NCBI GenBank assembly: GCA_947179155.2 | Contig: OX359275.1 | Location: forward strand, 1,487,501 to 1,551,500 | Source of the DNA: Hedera helix | Taxonomy: Eukaryota; Streptophyta; Magnoliopsida; Apiales; Araliaceae | DNA length: 64,000 bases | Direction of reading: 5' to 3' | Part shown: positions 26,150-38,012 of the stretch, piece after piece | Position numbering within the stretch: position 1 is the stretch's first letter | How the letters are laid out: each line of letters opens with the position of its first letter | The notes under the pieces: generated by a model | What the model was told of the DNA's origin: nothing | What the model saw: only the letters and a program-made list of their open reading frames with translations | Database searches by the model: none | Position numbers and translations under genes: made by a program

Positions 26150-26157
26150 TATAAATA
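26150..26157 (+). promoter_or_regulatory. TATA box of LTR L1
   Basis: TATAAATA in ggctataaatagatgcc, in the same position relative to the LTR ends as in the other copies and followed by a pyrimidine-rich ttcttactt leader. It marks the U3/R side of the LTR. Confidence 0.65.
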
Positions 26158-26469
26158 GATGCCTTAACTTAAGGATTTTTCATAAACTTTCTTACTTGTT
26201 CTTTCTTTCACTCTCTAAATACTTCTTTGTATAAGTTCTCTCTAAGTGTGCTTAAGTCATCTTGAGTATTTGTGAAGATCTATAAGTGTACGAGTACTGT
26301 TCAAGTTAATCAACCTCATTTAAATCAATATCCAGTCACGTGTTAAGGTAAGGGATTCCATCTTTTTCATCTTCCACTATTCAAACTTATTACGGTAAGG
26401 GATTATCATTCGTTGATTCTCAAAAATAATACCGTTTCTCTCTTACTCATAAGATGTGTCATTTATTTT

Positions 26470-26790
26470 CATGTATTAAATTGTGAGAATAACCTTACGG
26501 CGCGGATTACCGTCTGTTGGTGAATAATCTTTTGTATTCATTCTTTATTAATCTCTGAGAATAACTTTACTGCGCGGAGTACCGCCTGTTTGGTGAATAA
26601 CTCTTCGTATTCAATTTTTATTAAATTATGGGAATAACCTTACGGCGCGGATTACCGCCTGTTGGTGAATAACCTTTCGTATTCATTCTTTATTTATCTC
26701 TGAGAATAACCTGACTACGCGGATTATCGCATGTTTGGTGAATTACTCTTTGTATTAATTTCTTATTTGTCTCTTGTGGAAATAATTGTC
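26470..26790 (+). repeat. about 70-bp tandem repeats in LTR L1 (about 4 units)
   Basis: Units share gaataacctta, cggcgcggattaccgcc, tgttggtgaataac and cgtattcat. They lie downstream of the TATA box, so they would be in the LTR transcript. Confidence 0.8.
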
Positions 26791-28227
26791 TACACGAATT
26801 ATCACATGACACTTTTATTCCATATTCGTTTGTAATATCATTTTCTTTCATATTCGTAAGTGGTATTATTTTCCTTTATACTTGTAAGGGATACCATCTT
26901 TTTCATCTTCCATTATTCAAACTTATTACGGTAAAGGGTATCATTCTCTTCATACTCTTAACTTACTATGGTAAATACTATTTGATAAAGTTCTAGAAAT
27001 GATTATATATTCCTTAATAGTTTGCGCTTCATCTAATATCATTTCAATTGAACCTTCCTATTTTTCTAAATCTCTCTATTGTACTTTAACTGTTATTCTG
27101 AACCGTGGATCTTGAATATCGTTCTTGAATTTGAATCCACATCATGTTGACAATTTAGACATTATTTGAATTTGCACAAAGTAAACTTTTGATAATTATT
27201 GATCATACTGTTTCTTCTGATTCATCATTTATATTACTGTAATTTGTACTAATCATCAAGAATCAAGTTGTTGTGAATATCTGTGGCATGGGGCACAGAT
27301 GATAGGTTAAAGGCGATATAATTGTTGAACAGATGATAGGTTAAAGAAGATACATCTGTTCGGTGTCTTTTATGGCACGTGGTGAATGAATATCTTTGGC
27401 CCGTAGTGTAAAGATGAATTGTTGTTTGGTATGATTATGACCAAAGGCTGAATACTGGTATAATCATGACCGTTAGTGATATATTGAATATATTTGGCCC
27501 GTAGTGCAAAGATGAACTGTTGACTTGCATGATTATGACCAGAAACTGGAAATTTATATTATCATGACCAATGGTGTTTAAAATGATAAAAGTTGATGAT
27601 ATTTTTCTGAAAAAGAGAAGCGAATGGACATCATAGTCTACATAATTCTTCTAATGGATTGCTCATTCCGCTGCTATTATTGATCTGAACTTTGTTCAAG
27701 AACTTAGTTGTAGTTTTTGATATAAACCTTGTAGTCTATTGTATTCTATCAAGAACTCAACTGTTGAAGGCTAACGATAATTTATTCGTCATTATCTTAG
27801 TTATGATATTCTTTACTGGGCTATTTGAGCTCACCCTTTCTTTTTGTTCCATTGTTTTTCAACAGGAGATGAGAACGTAGCTGGGTCTAGCCGGAGGATG
27901 GAGTGAGAGTCCGAGGATAGCTATCGTAGTCTTCACGTGTTATAAAATAGTGTGACAATAATAGTGAAGACTTAGTTGTGTATTATTATACACTGTATTG
28001 TTAAACGTTGTAATCTTTTGACAACTCAAGTTTGGACTGTGTGGGCCCAGATTTGGGGGCGTCACAATTTATTTTATTCGAATAAAAAGATTAATCGAAT
28101 ATTCGGGTTTTCAGATTCGTTTATTAGTCATCTAATATAAAATTCATTCAAATTGTTTACAAAAAATAAAGAAAAACTTAAATAATTACTCATAACCAAT
28201 CACAATTTAAAGTTTAAACCATACATA

Positions 28228-30850
28228 TTAATGAATGAATGTTAATTTATTTATTTTTAATAAATACATTAATCAGTACTCTAAATTATAATTCAAATAA
28301 GTTTTCATTATTTTTGAAATCTTAAATTCAAAATAATGCTCTGTTTATTAATGTTTAGATGTCCATTAATAAGTAGATATCCATTTTATGTGTTAATTTG
28401 CAGTAATACTGTAGTGTGTATGAATATTTATAATCAATAATTATAATATTTAAATGATATTTATAACAAATGTTAAATGATACATTTTAGATATATTGTA
28501 ACACTATATATAACTAGAATAAAGAGAAAAAATAATGAGTTTTAAGTATAATTTATTATTAAATGAATGTTAATTTATTAATTTTTAATAAATATAATAA
28601 TCAATGCTCTAAATTACATTTCAAATAAGTTTTCATTATTTTTGCAATCCTAAATTCAAAATAAATGTCCTACTTATTAATGTTTAGATGTCCATTAATA
28701 AGTATATGTCCATTTTATGTGTTAATTTGGAATAATACTGTAATGCGTATGAATATTTATAATCTATAATTATAACATTTAAATAATATTTATAAGACTT
28801 GTTAAATAATATATTTTAGATATATTATAGCACTATATATAACTAGAATAAAGGGGAAAAAATAATGAGTTTTAAAGTATAATTCATTAATAAATGAACG
28901 CTAATTTATTTAGTTTCAATAAATACAATAATCAATGCTCTAAATTATATTTCAAATAAGTTTTCATTATTTTTAAAATCCTAAATTCAAAATGAATGCT
29001 CTACTTATTAATGTTTAGATGTTCATTAATAAGTAGATATCTATTTTATGTGTTAATTTGGAGTAATACTGTAGTCTGTATGAATATTTATAATCTATAA
29101 TTATAACATTTAAATGATATTTAAAACATTTATAACACTTTTAAAATGATACATTTTAGATATATTGTAACACTATATATAACTACAATAAGGAAAAAAA
29201 TAATGAGTTTTAAAGTATAGTTCATTTATGAATGAATGTTAATTTATTTATTTTTAATAAATACAATAATCAATGCTCTAAATTACAACTCAAACAAGTT
29301 TTAATTATTTTTGAAATTTTAAATTCAAAATGAATGCTCTACTTATTAATGTTTAGATATCTATTAATAAGTAGATGTCCATTTTATGTGTTAATTTGGA
29401 GTAATATTGTAGTGTGTATGAATATTTATAATATATAATTATAATATTTAAATAATATTTATAACACTTATTAAATGATATATTTTAGATATATTATAAT
29501 GTTATATATAACTAAAATAAATGGGGAAAAATAATAAATTTTAAAGTATAATTCGTTAATGAATGAATGTTAATTTATTTATTTTTAATAAATACAATAA
29601 TCAGTACTCTAAATTACAATTCAAATAAGTTTTCATTATTTTTGAAATCCTAAATTTAAAATGAATTATCTACTTATTAATGTTTAGATGTCCATTAATA
29701 AGTAGATATCTATTTTATGTGTTAATTTAGAGTAATATTGTAGTGTGTATGAATATTTATACTCTATAATTATAACATTTAAATGATATTTATAATACTT
29801 GTTAAATGAGACATTTTAGATATATTGTAACACTATATATAATTACAAAAAGAGAAAAAATTAATAAGTTTTAAAGTGTAGTTCATTAATGAGTGAATGT
29901 TAATTTATTTATTTTTAATAAATACAATAATCAATGTTCTAAATTACATTTCAAATATGTTTTTATTATTTTTAAAATCCTAAATTCAAAATGAATGCTC
30001 TAGTTATTAATGTTTAGATGTTCATTAATAAGTAGATGTTCATTTTATTTGTTACTTTGGAGTAATACTGCAGTGTGTATTAATATTTATAATATATAAT
30101 TATAACATTTTAATAATATTTATAACACTTGTTAAATGATACATTTTTAAAATATTGTAACACTATATATAACTAGAATAAAGTGAAAAAATAATGAGTT
30201 TTAAAGTATAGTTCAATAATGAATGAATGTTTATGTATTTATTTTTAATAAATACAATAATCAATGCTTTAAATAACAATTCAAATAAGTTTTCATTATT
30301 TTTGAAATCCTAATTCAAAATGAATGCTCTACTTATTAATGTTTAGGTGTCCATTAATAAGTAAAATGTGTATTTTATGTGTTAATTTGGAGTAGTACTG
30401 TAGCGTGTATGAATATTTATAATATATAATTATAACATTTAAAGGATATTTATAAAACTTGTTAAATGATACATTTTAGATATATTGTAACACTATATAT
30501 AACTAGAAGAAGGAAAAAAAATAATGAGTTTTAAAGTATAGTTCATTAATGAATGAATGTTAATTTATTTATTTTAATAAATACAATAATCAATGCTTTA
30601 AATTACAATTGAAATAAGTTTTTATTATTTTTAAAATCCTAAGTTTCAAAATGAATGCTCTACTTATTAAAATTTAGACGTCTATTAATAAGTTGATGTC
30701 TATTTTATGTGCTTGATGTAATACTGTAGTGTGTATGAATATTTATATGATATTTAAATGATATTTATAACACTTGTTAAATGATCCAAAAGTTATATTG
30801 TAACACTTGTTAAATAATATTTATAACACTTGTTAAATGATACATTTTAT
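28228..30850. repeat. AT-rich tandem array, about 330-bp unit, about 8 copies
   Basis: The landmark word tgttaatttg (or a one- or two-base variant) recurs at 28390, 28720, 29051, 29389, 29720, 30050, 30380 and, diverged, 30710, giving spacings of 330-338 bp. Each unit holds aatacaataatcaatgct, ttttcattatttttgaaatc, a 10-nt-arm palindrome (cttattaatg ... cattaataag) and gatatattgtaacactatat. The last unit decays into shorter repeats. Copies differ by scattered substitutions and small indels. No coding potential. Confidence 0.9.
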
Positions 30851-31043
30851 ATATTTTAACTTTATAATAGTAAACTTCCATTAACTATACTTAATTCAAT
30901 TTAGTTCAGTTTATTAATAATATATTAAAAGTGTTATTTTCTACTTTTTAGAAGTAAAATAACATATTTTAAAAATAATTTTCATATAGTAGTGAAAACT
31001 AATTATTATATAAGGAAGGCTAATTAAAAAAAATTATTTTGTT

Positions 31044-31044
<1 letters not shown>

Positions 31045-31084
<40 letters not shown>
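31045..31084. repeat. (TA)n microsatellite
   Basis: About 19 TA units between the end of the 330-bp array and the cggatatcgg-rich right part of the hAT-like remnant. Confidence 0.9.
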
Positions 31085-31086
<2 letters not shown>

Positions 31087-32724
31087 TTATTCGGATATGA
31101 ATTTTGAATGCGGATCCGATTCAGATATCGGATTCCGGATATCTGTTATCCGCCGAATGTATTTACGGTCGAATGTTAAACAAATATGATTACGACTATA
31201 TCTGTATTCGTATCCGTTTATTTGCGGATACCTTTAAACCAAAAACGGATATATCTATTTTTTTTCCGAATGCAAAAAATATTCAATTTTTTTTCGAATA
31301 GAGATGTAAGACCCTGAATTTTAATAAATAGATTTTAAAATTTTCTCATAATTTTATTGTGACGCCCCCAAATCTAGGCCCACACAGCCCAAACTTGAGT
31401 TGTCAAAAGACTACAACAAAATTATTACAAGGTAGAACAACGTTCAACAATACAGTCTATAATAATACACAACTAAGTCTTCACTATTATTAACACACTA
31501 TTTTACAACACGTGAAGACTACGATAGCTATCCCTCGGACTCTCACTCCATTCCCCTGCTAGACCCAGCTATGTTCTCATCTCCTGTTGAAAAACAATGG
31601 AACAAAAGGAAGGGTGAGCTCAAATAGCCCAGTAACGAATATCATGACTAAGATAATGACAAGTAAATTATCATTAGCTTTCAACAGTTGAGTTCTTGAT
31701 AGAATACAATAGACTACAAGGTTTGTATCAAAAACTGCAGTTAAATTCTTAAACAACGTTCAGATCAATAATAGCAGCGGAATGAGTAATCTATTAGAAG
31801 AATAATGCAGACTATAATGTCCACTCGATTCTCTTTTTAGGAAAAACATCATCAACTTTTATCATCTGAAATACCATTAGTCAAGATAATATAATTCACA
31901 GTTCCTGATCATAATCATGCAGATCAACAGTTCATCTTTGCACTACGGGCCAAAGACATTCAATATAACACCAACGGTCATGATTATACCAGATTCAGCC
32001 TTTGGTCATAATCATACCAAACAACAGTTCATCTTTGCACTACGGGCCAAAGATAACCTATTATATCGCCTACGGGCCATAAAAGACACCGAACAGATGT
32101 ATCGCCTTTAACCTATTATATCGCCTTTAACCTATCATCTGTTCAACAATTATATCGCATCTGTGCCCCCGGCCACAGATATTCACAACAACTTGAATTT
32201 GGATGATTAGAATGATATAAATGATGAACAGAAGAAACAGGATAAACAATAAGTATCAGAAGTTTACTTTGTACAGATTCAAATAATATCCAAATTGTCA
32301 ACATGATGTGGAGTGAAATTTAAAAATGATATTCAAGATCCACAGTTCAGAATAACGGTTACAGTTCAATAGAAAGGTTCACGTAAATAGGATGGTTCAA
32401 TTGAAATGATGAAGTGCAACTATTATGGAACATATAATATTTTCAGGAATTATAGGAGCAATAGTTCCATAATAAGTTTCGATTTAGGTGTATGAAAGAA
32501 AATAATATCCCTTACCGTAGCAGGTTTGATTAACAAAAGGTGAAGGAAATTAATATCCCTTACCATAGTAAGTTTGAATAATGGAAGATGAAAAAGATGG
32601 TATCCCTTATGAGTATAAAGGAAAATAATATCACTTACGAATATGAAAGAAAATGATATTATAAACGAATATGCAATAAAAGTGTCATGTGATAATTCGT
32701 GTAAACAAATTATTTCCACAAGAG

Positions 32725-33020
32725 ACAAATAAGAAATGAATACAAAGAGTAATTCACCAAACATGCGGTAATCCGCGTAGTCAGGTTATTCTCAGAGATT
32801 AATAAGGAATGAATACGAAAGGTTATTCACCAACAGGCGATAATCCGCACCGTAAGGTTATTCCCACAATTTAATAAAAATTGAATACGAAGAGTCATTC
32901 ACCAAACAGGCGATAATCCGCACCGTAAGGTTATTCTCAGAGATTAATAAGGAATGAATACGAAATGTTATTCACCAACAGGCGATACTTCGCACCGTAA
33001 GGTTATTCCCACAAATTAAT
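32725..33020 (-). repeat. about 70-bp tandem repeats in LTR L4 (about 4 units)
   Basis: Units contain gaatacgaa, ttattcaccaacaggcgata and cgtaaggttattcccaca, homologous to the arrays in L1 and L2. Copy number differs between LTRs. Confidence 0.8.
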
Positions 33021-33726
33021 ACATGGAAATAAATGGCACATCTTATGAGTAAGAAAGAAACGATATTATTTTCGAGAATCAAATAATGATAATCCTTTAC
33101 CGTAGTAAGTTTAAATAATAGAAGATGATATTCCTTACCGTAGTAAATTTAGGAGTGTGAAAAGAATGATATTCCTTACCTTGATATTGTGAAACAAGTT
33201 TATAGCCGAACAAATCCTTCCTTGTTTGTAGCAGTAAAGAATCTGATTTTTGAGTCTTCTAGAGTTTTTAAAATCTCTTTATGTTTTTAAAATAATGTTA
33301 CTCTCGGAAAGATAGACGGCATAGACTCAAGAATCACTCAATTTAATATGAATGAGTTATGAATTTTCAAAACTAAGACTGAAAATAGTGACGAAAATCA
33401 GAATAGGTTACGGTTTTTAGTATTTTAAGGTATGAAGATAACTTCAGATGACTTTTCTTCCTTCTTCAAAGTTTTAGAGGACGAAAAACTGAAGAGACAG
33501 ACTTTTAATTCATTAAATTCTGACAAATAATGAATTTACTATGATTTTTCGAAAGAGTTACTGTACATAAGAAAATTCCACTCGGGAATTCAAAGAAGAA
33601 TGCAAAAGATTTCAAAATTTGGAATGACTTAAGAACACTTAGAGAGAACTTACACAAAGAAGTATTTAGAGAGTGGAAGGAAATGTATGTAAAAATGTTA
33701 TGAAAAATTTCTTAAGTTAAGTCATC

Positions 33727-33734
33727 TATTTATA
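33727..33734 (-). promoter_or_regulatory. TATA box of LTR L4
   Basis: Minus-strand TATAAATA within ggctataaatagatgac, aligned with the TATA boxes of the other LTR copies. Confidence 0.6.
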
Positions 33735-35439
33735 GCCAAAAATCTTATCATAACCAAAATTTCATAATTTAATCCAAACCATTCATTTCAAGATAATGTT
33801 TAATCCATACCATTCATTTCATCTTTTAAGATTTCTTTAATTTAAACCATTCATTTAAAGAGCATCTTTAAACTACACCATTCATTTCAAATTATATATT
33901 ATCTTTAATCTATACCATTCATTTAAATATCATCTTTTAATCTTCATCATCCATTTCAAATTCTATATTATCTTTAATCTATACCATTCATTTTACATCA
34001 CCTAACTTTATATTATAAACAAATAACTTTATCAATTCAATTATTCAACAACAATTCACACTTATTCATTATTATGACTAATTGTTATAAATACAGTGTA
34101 GTTAGTTTTCTGAGTTAAATACCAAATCAATTAATAATGAAATACAACAGTTTAATCGACATCATAATAGAGATAACAATAATGCAGAAAGTATGTAAAA
34201 GAAAGCATACGTTACTGTGTAATGACAATTATTGATTCAATAATGTGAATTACTGTGCATATGCTACTGTGACAATTATCAATTTAATAATATGAATTAT
34301 TGTGGATGTGACAATAAAGTCAAATATTGTACGATAACCACTTTATCAGTTCAATAATACGAAACACTGTGCAATGCCGTGTGCTACTATGCAATACCGT
34401 GTGCTACTGTGCAATACCGTATGTTACTATTCTTTTACCACCGGATATTTCAACAATTAAAAGTGATAGTACCATTGACCATTTTAAAAATTGTTTATGT
34501 CATTTTCTATATCCGACAATTATTCTTTGTGGGGTCCACCAATGATTAGTTCGTACGGCGCCGTCGTACGAATATTCCCCGACAGAACGAATATTCCCCG
34601 ACCAAAAGAATATTGTCCGACATAATATAATTTACACATAAAATCCTTAACTTTTAACTTTATCAATTTAACCACTTACTGTTTCATGAAAATATATATG
34701 AAGAAAAAATAAATTTTATATTTCATAAAATTCGGGGTCTTACATTTATACTTAACAATAAGGTGTTAAATTAATAAAATTTAAAGTTAAGGATGTTATG
34801 TGCAAAAAATTTATGTCGGACAATATTCGATTGGTCGGGGAATATTTGTCCTGTCGATGAATATTCGTACGACGGTGCCGAAATATTCAGTTATGGGTGG
34901 ACCCCACAACGAAATATTGTCAGATGTAGAAAACGACAGCAGTGACCTTTCTAAATAAAAATGGTCAACGATATTATCACTTTTAACTGTTAAAACACCC
35001 AGTGATAAAAGTATGGTAATATATGGTATTTTACTATAGCACACGGTATTTTACAGTAGCACACAGTATTTTACAGTAGCACATGATATTACATAGCAGC
35101 ACATAGTATTACATAGCAGCACACGGTATTATACAATGTTGAAATTATTGAACTGATAAAGTGTCTATTGCACAGTATTTCATCAATAATTGATATTACA
35201 CAACATTTTACATTATTGAATTAATATTTGTCATTACACAATATTTTACATTAATAATTGCACAGTGTTTAATATTATTGAATCAATAATTGTCATAATG
35301 CACAACATCTTGCATTATTGAGACAATAATTGTTACAATAGTAGTCATGAATATTAAACAGTTAGACATATTTATTATTTGAAAAATATTATATGTTTAA
35401 TAATTGGGATATTAAATCAATAAAATAATATGAAGATAT

Positions 35440-35560
35440 GTAATGCGTGTAAGTATGTAACACGTGTAAATGTGTAACACGTGTAAATGTATAACACACG
35501 TAAGTGTGTAACACACGTAAATGTGTAACACGTGTAGGCGTGAAACGCGTGTTAGTCAAC
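35440..35560 (+). promoter_or_regulatory. G-box-like repeat array upstream of the L3 TATA box
   Basis: About six units of about 18 bp of the form taacacgtgtaaatgtg. Three units contain a perfect CACGTG (the plant G-box core) and others contain ACACGT or ACGCGT. The array lies about 110-230 bp upstream of the TATA box, where plant enhancers sit. Binding by bZIP/bHLH factors is an inference. Confidence 0.6.
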
Positions 35561-35671
35561 GAACGGTGCATATTAAAGTGTGAAATGTGTGTTGGTTGAT
35601 GAATGGTTCAGATTAAAAGATAAGATTAAAATGTGTAACATGTGTGTGAAAAAAGTTGGTTAAGCTCTGGC

Positions 35672-35679
35672 TATAAATA
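35672..35679 (+). promoter_or_regulatory. TATA box of LTR L3
   Basis: TATAAATA within ggctataaataaggggc, followed by the leader cttaacataaagagtttcat. Confidence 0.65.
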
Positions 35680-37391
35680 AGGGGCTTAACATAAAGAGTT
35701 TCATACATTTCTCACTCAATTTTTTTTTCATTCTCTAAATATTTCTTAGTATAAGTGTCTCTCTGAGTGTATTAAATTTATCTTAAGTATTGAAGATCTT
35801 GAAGGGTACGAGTATTGTTCAAGTAAGTTTTTTTTTATAAAAGTTATATAAACACTCACACATACATCAGTTTACAACTCTTCTATTAGAAGATTTATTT
35901 TGAAAAATTTCATTTGAAAGATTTTACTTGAAAAATTATTTTCTTTAAAAACTATTTTGAAGTATATTTATATAGTCACCTTGATGATTTTATTGATATA
36001 TGTTACTTACTAATTAAATTATGAATATATATAGGTTGATCAACCTCATAAAAGCTGTATTTAGTTACGAGATAAGGTAAGTGTTACCATTTTTTTTTAA
36101 ACTCTTAAACTTAATATGGTAAGGGGTATCATTATTTTGATCATCATAAAGGGATATCATTTTCTTTTTTACTTGTAAGGGATATCATCTTTTTTATTTT
36201 CTATCACTCAAACTTACTACGGTAAGAAAGTATCTCATTTGTATCTCTAATATTGTTAAACGGTGAAAATTCTTGAATTAATAATTCATTAATATTCCCT
36301 TAATAGTTTGCACTTCATCTAATACCATTTGACAAGAACATTCCTATTAAATTTCTATCGTCATATTTGAATTGTAAACTTATGGACATTAAACTTTTGA
36401 ACTGTGGACATTTATTTGAACTATGAACATTTTGTACTAATTCCTTGTACCGTAAATCTTACCATTGAACTTCTTCCCTGTGGATCTTGGACATTACTAC
36501 TGGACTTGGACACCTTTTCCCTATACATCATGTTGATAATTTGGACATTATTTGAATTTGGACAAAGTAAAATTTGCTAATTTCAAATGTTATTGTTTAT
36601 TCTGTTTCTTTTGTTCATTATTTACATCTCTGTTGTTATTTCAATCATCAAGTATCAGGTTGTTCTGAATATCTGTGGCCTGTGACACAGATGATATGTT
36701 AAAGGCGATATAGGTTAAAGACAATATAGGATAATTGTGATATAATTGTTGGGTTTCTTTGGTTGGATGACAAGGACACATGATGAATGTTCTTTTTGGC
36801 CGGGGGCAAAGAAGAATTGTTGTTTGACATGATCATGGCCAGTGGTGTTTCAGATGATAAAAGTTGATGATGATTTTCTTAAAAAGAGAAGCTAATAGAC
36901 ATTATGATCTACTTGATTCTCTTAGTGGTGGTTATTTCACTGCAGTTGAACTTTGTTTAAGAACTTAACTGCTGTTGTTGATTTAAATCTTGCTGTTTAT
37001 ATTACTTTATTAACAACTCAACTGCAACTGTTGATTTAAAACTTGTTGTCTATTATATTCGCTTAAGAACTTAACTGTTAAAGGCTAAGAATAATTTATT
37101 TTTCACTATCTTATTCATGATATTCTTTAATGGACTATTTGAGCTCATTCTTTCCTTTTTGTTCTATTGTTCAAGAAATAAGAGCATAGTCGGGACAAAC
37201 GGGGAGGAAAAGGGAATGGAGTAGCGGTCCGAGATAGTTATTATAGTAGTCTTCATTGTATTGTAGAATTGTAATAATCGTGAAGACTTAGTTGTGTATT
37301 ATTGGGTATTGTACAATGTATTGTAATAATTTTTTTGTAGTCTTTTAACAACTCAAATTGGGTGGTGTGAGCCCGATTTATGGGCGTCACA

Positions 37392-37682
37392 GATAGTGAG
37401 GTGGGTTACTTAGATAATTAGATAGAAAAGAAAACAAAATCATAACAAATAAAATTGAAGATTGGATTTAGAATCACAAGCACGTGTAGCTCAGTTGGTT
37501 TGAGCTCTTGTTAGTAAACGGGAGGTCATGAGTTCAACCCCTAGCGGAAGCATTATTTGGTTAAAAAATAATAATAATTCACGGGCGGGATAGGTCACCT
37601 GCGGGCCGAGCCTCAATAGGTCGGGCTAAACTTAGGCCGGGCCAAAATGGCCCAGGTTTTCTTGGTCTAAAAAATGAAAGCC
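37392..37682 (+). repeat. segment X: tRNA-Thr-like plus GC-rich repeat beside LTR L3
   Basis: It starts gatagtgaggtgggttactt right after the LTR end and runs through a tRNA-like head (37481-37552) into a GC-rich tail with gcgggccgag, cgggctaaacttaggccg and ccaaaatggcccagg. The same segment occurs in reverse at 48662-49010, again directly after an LTR end. A related GC-rich tail alone occurs at 52910-53040. The form resembles a tRNA-derived SINE, but no poly-A tail or target duplication was found. Confidence 0.6.
37481..37552 (+). repeat. tRNA-Thr(AGT)-like sequence, SINE head or tRNA relic
   Basis: Box A (tagctcagttggt) and box B (ggtcatgagttcaaccc) are intact, and the anticodon loop reads ttagtaa (AGT, Thr). 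The 3' end cggaagca fits a plant tRNA-Thr, but the 5' strand (gcacgtg) cannot pair with it, so the acceptor stem is lost. It is therefore not a working tRNA gene. Confidence 0.7.
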
Positions 37683-37832
37683 TATAGTAGTCTTCACTGT
37701 ATTGTAGAATAGTAATAATTATGAAGACTTAGTTGTGTATTATTGGGTACTGAACAGTGTATTGTAATAATTTTGTTGTAGTCTTTTGATGATTCAAATT
37801 GGGTGTTGTGGGCCCGATTTAGGGGCATCACA
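37683..37832 (+). repeat. LTR tail L5: duplicate of the last 150 bp of the L3-type LTR
   Basis: The sequence tagtagtcttcactgtattg to ttaggggcatcaca repeats 37244-37391 with several substitutions. It follows segment X directly; the join has the microhomology atag, shared by X and the LTR. It is a truncated LTR, probably left by illegitimate recombination. Confidence 0.75.
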
Positions 37833-38012
37833 AAGGATGCAGACAAATACGAATTTTTTGATTACCATTTACTACCTTACTTCTTAATTAGGAAGGTGCA
37901 TGCATGGGTTGCATGAGAAAATAATCCCGATCGACCAATTTCCGCAAATATTGTATGTTCCTTATACAAGAAGAACATCAGGTCACCTTTCATAATTTTG
38001 ATTAGACCTGAT
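37833..38012. other. short unique stretch between the LTR tail and the copia element
   Basis: No similarity to the other repeats of the window is seen, and no ORF. It ends with ctgat, the left target-site copy of the copia element. Confidence 0.5.

Larger units (their letters stand above)
22508..28066 (+). mobile_element. long solo LTR L1 (plus strand), interrupted by LTR L2
   Basis: It begins TGTGAGACCCCGAATTTTAT and ends TTTGGGGGCGTCACA, with TG...CA borders. After removing the nested copy and one TSD it is about 2977 bp. Flanking 5-mers are gttta and attta (4 of 5 match). A TATAAATA box lies at 26150, and about four repeats of about 70 bp lie at about 26470-26790. No primer-binding site, polypurine tract or gag-pol sequence is attached, so this is a solo LTR. 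Superfamily (Ty3-gypsy likely, from LTR length and end style) is an inference. Confidence 0.75.
22336..31304. mobile_element. remnant of an Ac/Ds-like hAT element carrying later insertions
   Basis: The left end tagagatgtaaatgg resembles the Ac-type terminus (TAGGGATG...), followed by many subterminal motifs such as ccgaatacggataatatccg (22460-22507). Matching motifs occur on the other side at 28072-28120 and densely at 31090-31300 (cggatatcggattccgg-type words). Between them lie the interrupted LTR 22508-28066 and the 330-bp tandem array. The right terminus is not found: an LTR starts at 31305 exactly where it would be expected. No transposase is present. Superfamily is inferred from terminal motifs only. 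Confidence 0.4.
31358..34744 (-). mobile_element. long solo LTR L4 (minus strand), nested inside L3
   Basis: The plus-strand read starts tgtgacgcccccaaatctag and ends attcggggtcttaca. The perfect 5-bp target duplication tttat lies at 31353-31357 and 34745-34749. At 3387 bp it is longer than L2, mainly because of about 450 bp near 33190-33640 not seen in L2 and one extra 70-bp unit. The TATA box is at 33727-33734 (minus). No internal domain is attached. Confidence 0.9.
31305..37391 (+). mobile_element. long solo LTR L3 (plus strand), interrupted by LTR L4
   Basis: It starts TGTAAGACCCTGAATTTT at 31305, is broken at 31357, resumes at 34750 and ends gatttatgggcgtcaca at 37391. Without the insert it is about 2695 bp, almost the same as L6 (2694 bp), and it belongs to the same subfamily: it has the about 18-bp CACGTG repeats and lacks the 70-bp repeats of L1, L2 and L4. 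A TATAAATA lies at 35672. Its right flank begins gatag, as does the flank of L6, but its left flank (aatagaga) is not a clean duplicate. Confidence 0.75.

Noticed and set aside
28228..30850. CRISPR-like or direct-repeat/spacer array
   Set aside because: The repeats are contiguous 330-bp units without spacers in a plant nuclear context; this is tandem satellite-like DNA.
37481..37552. Functional tRNA-Thr gene
   Set aside because: The anticodon loop and Pol III boxes are present, but the 5' and 3' acceptor strands do not pair, and the other copy has the same defect.
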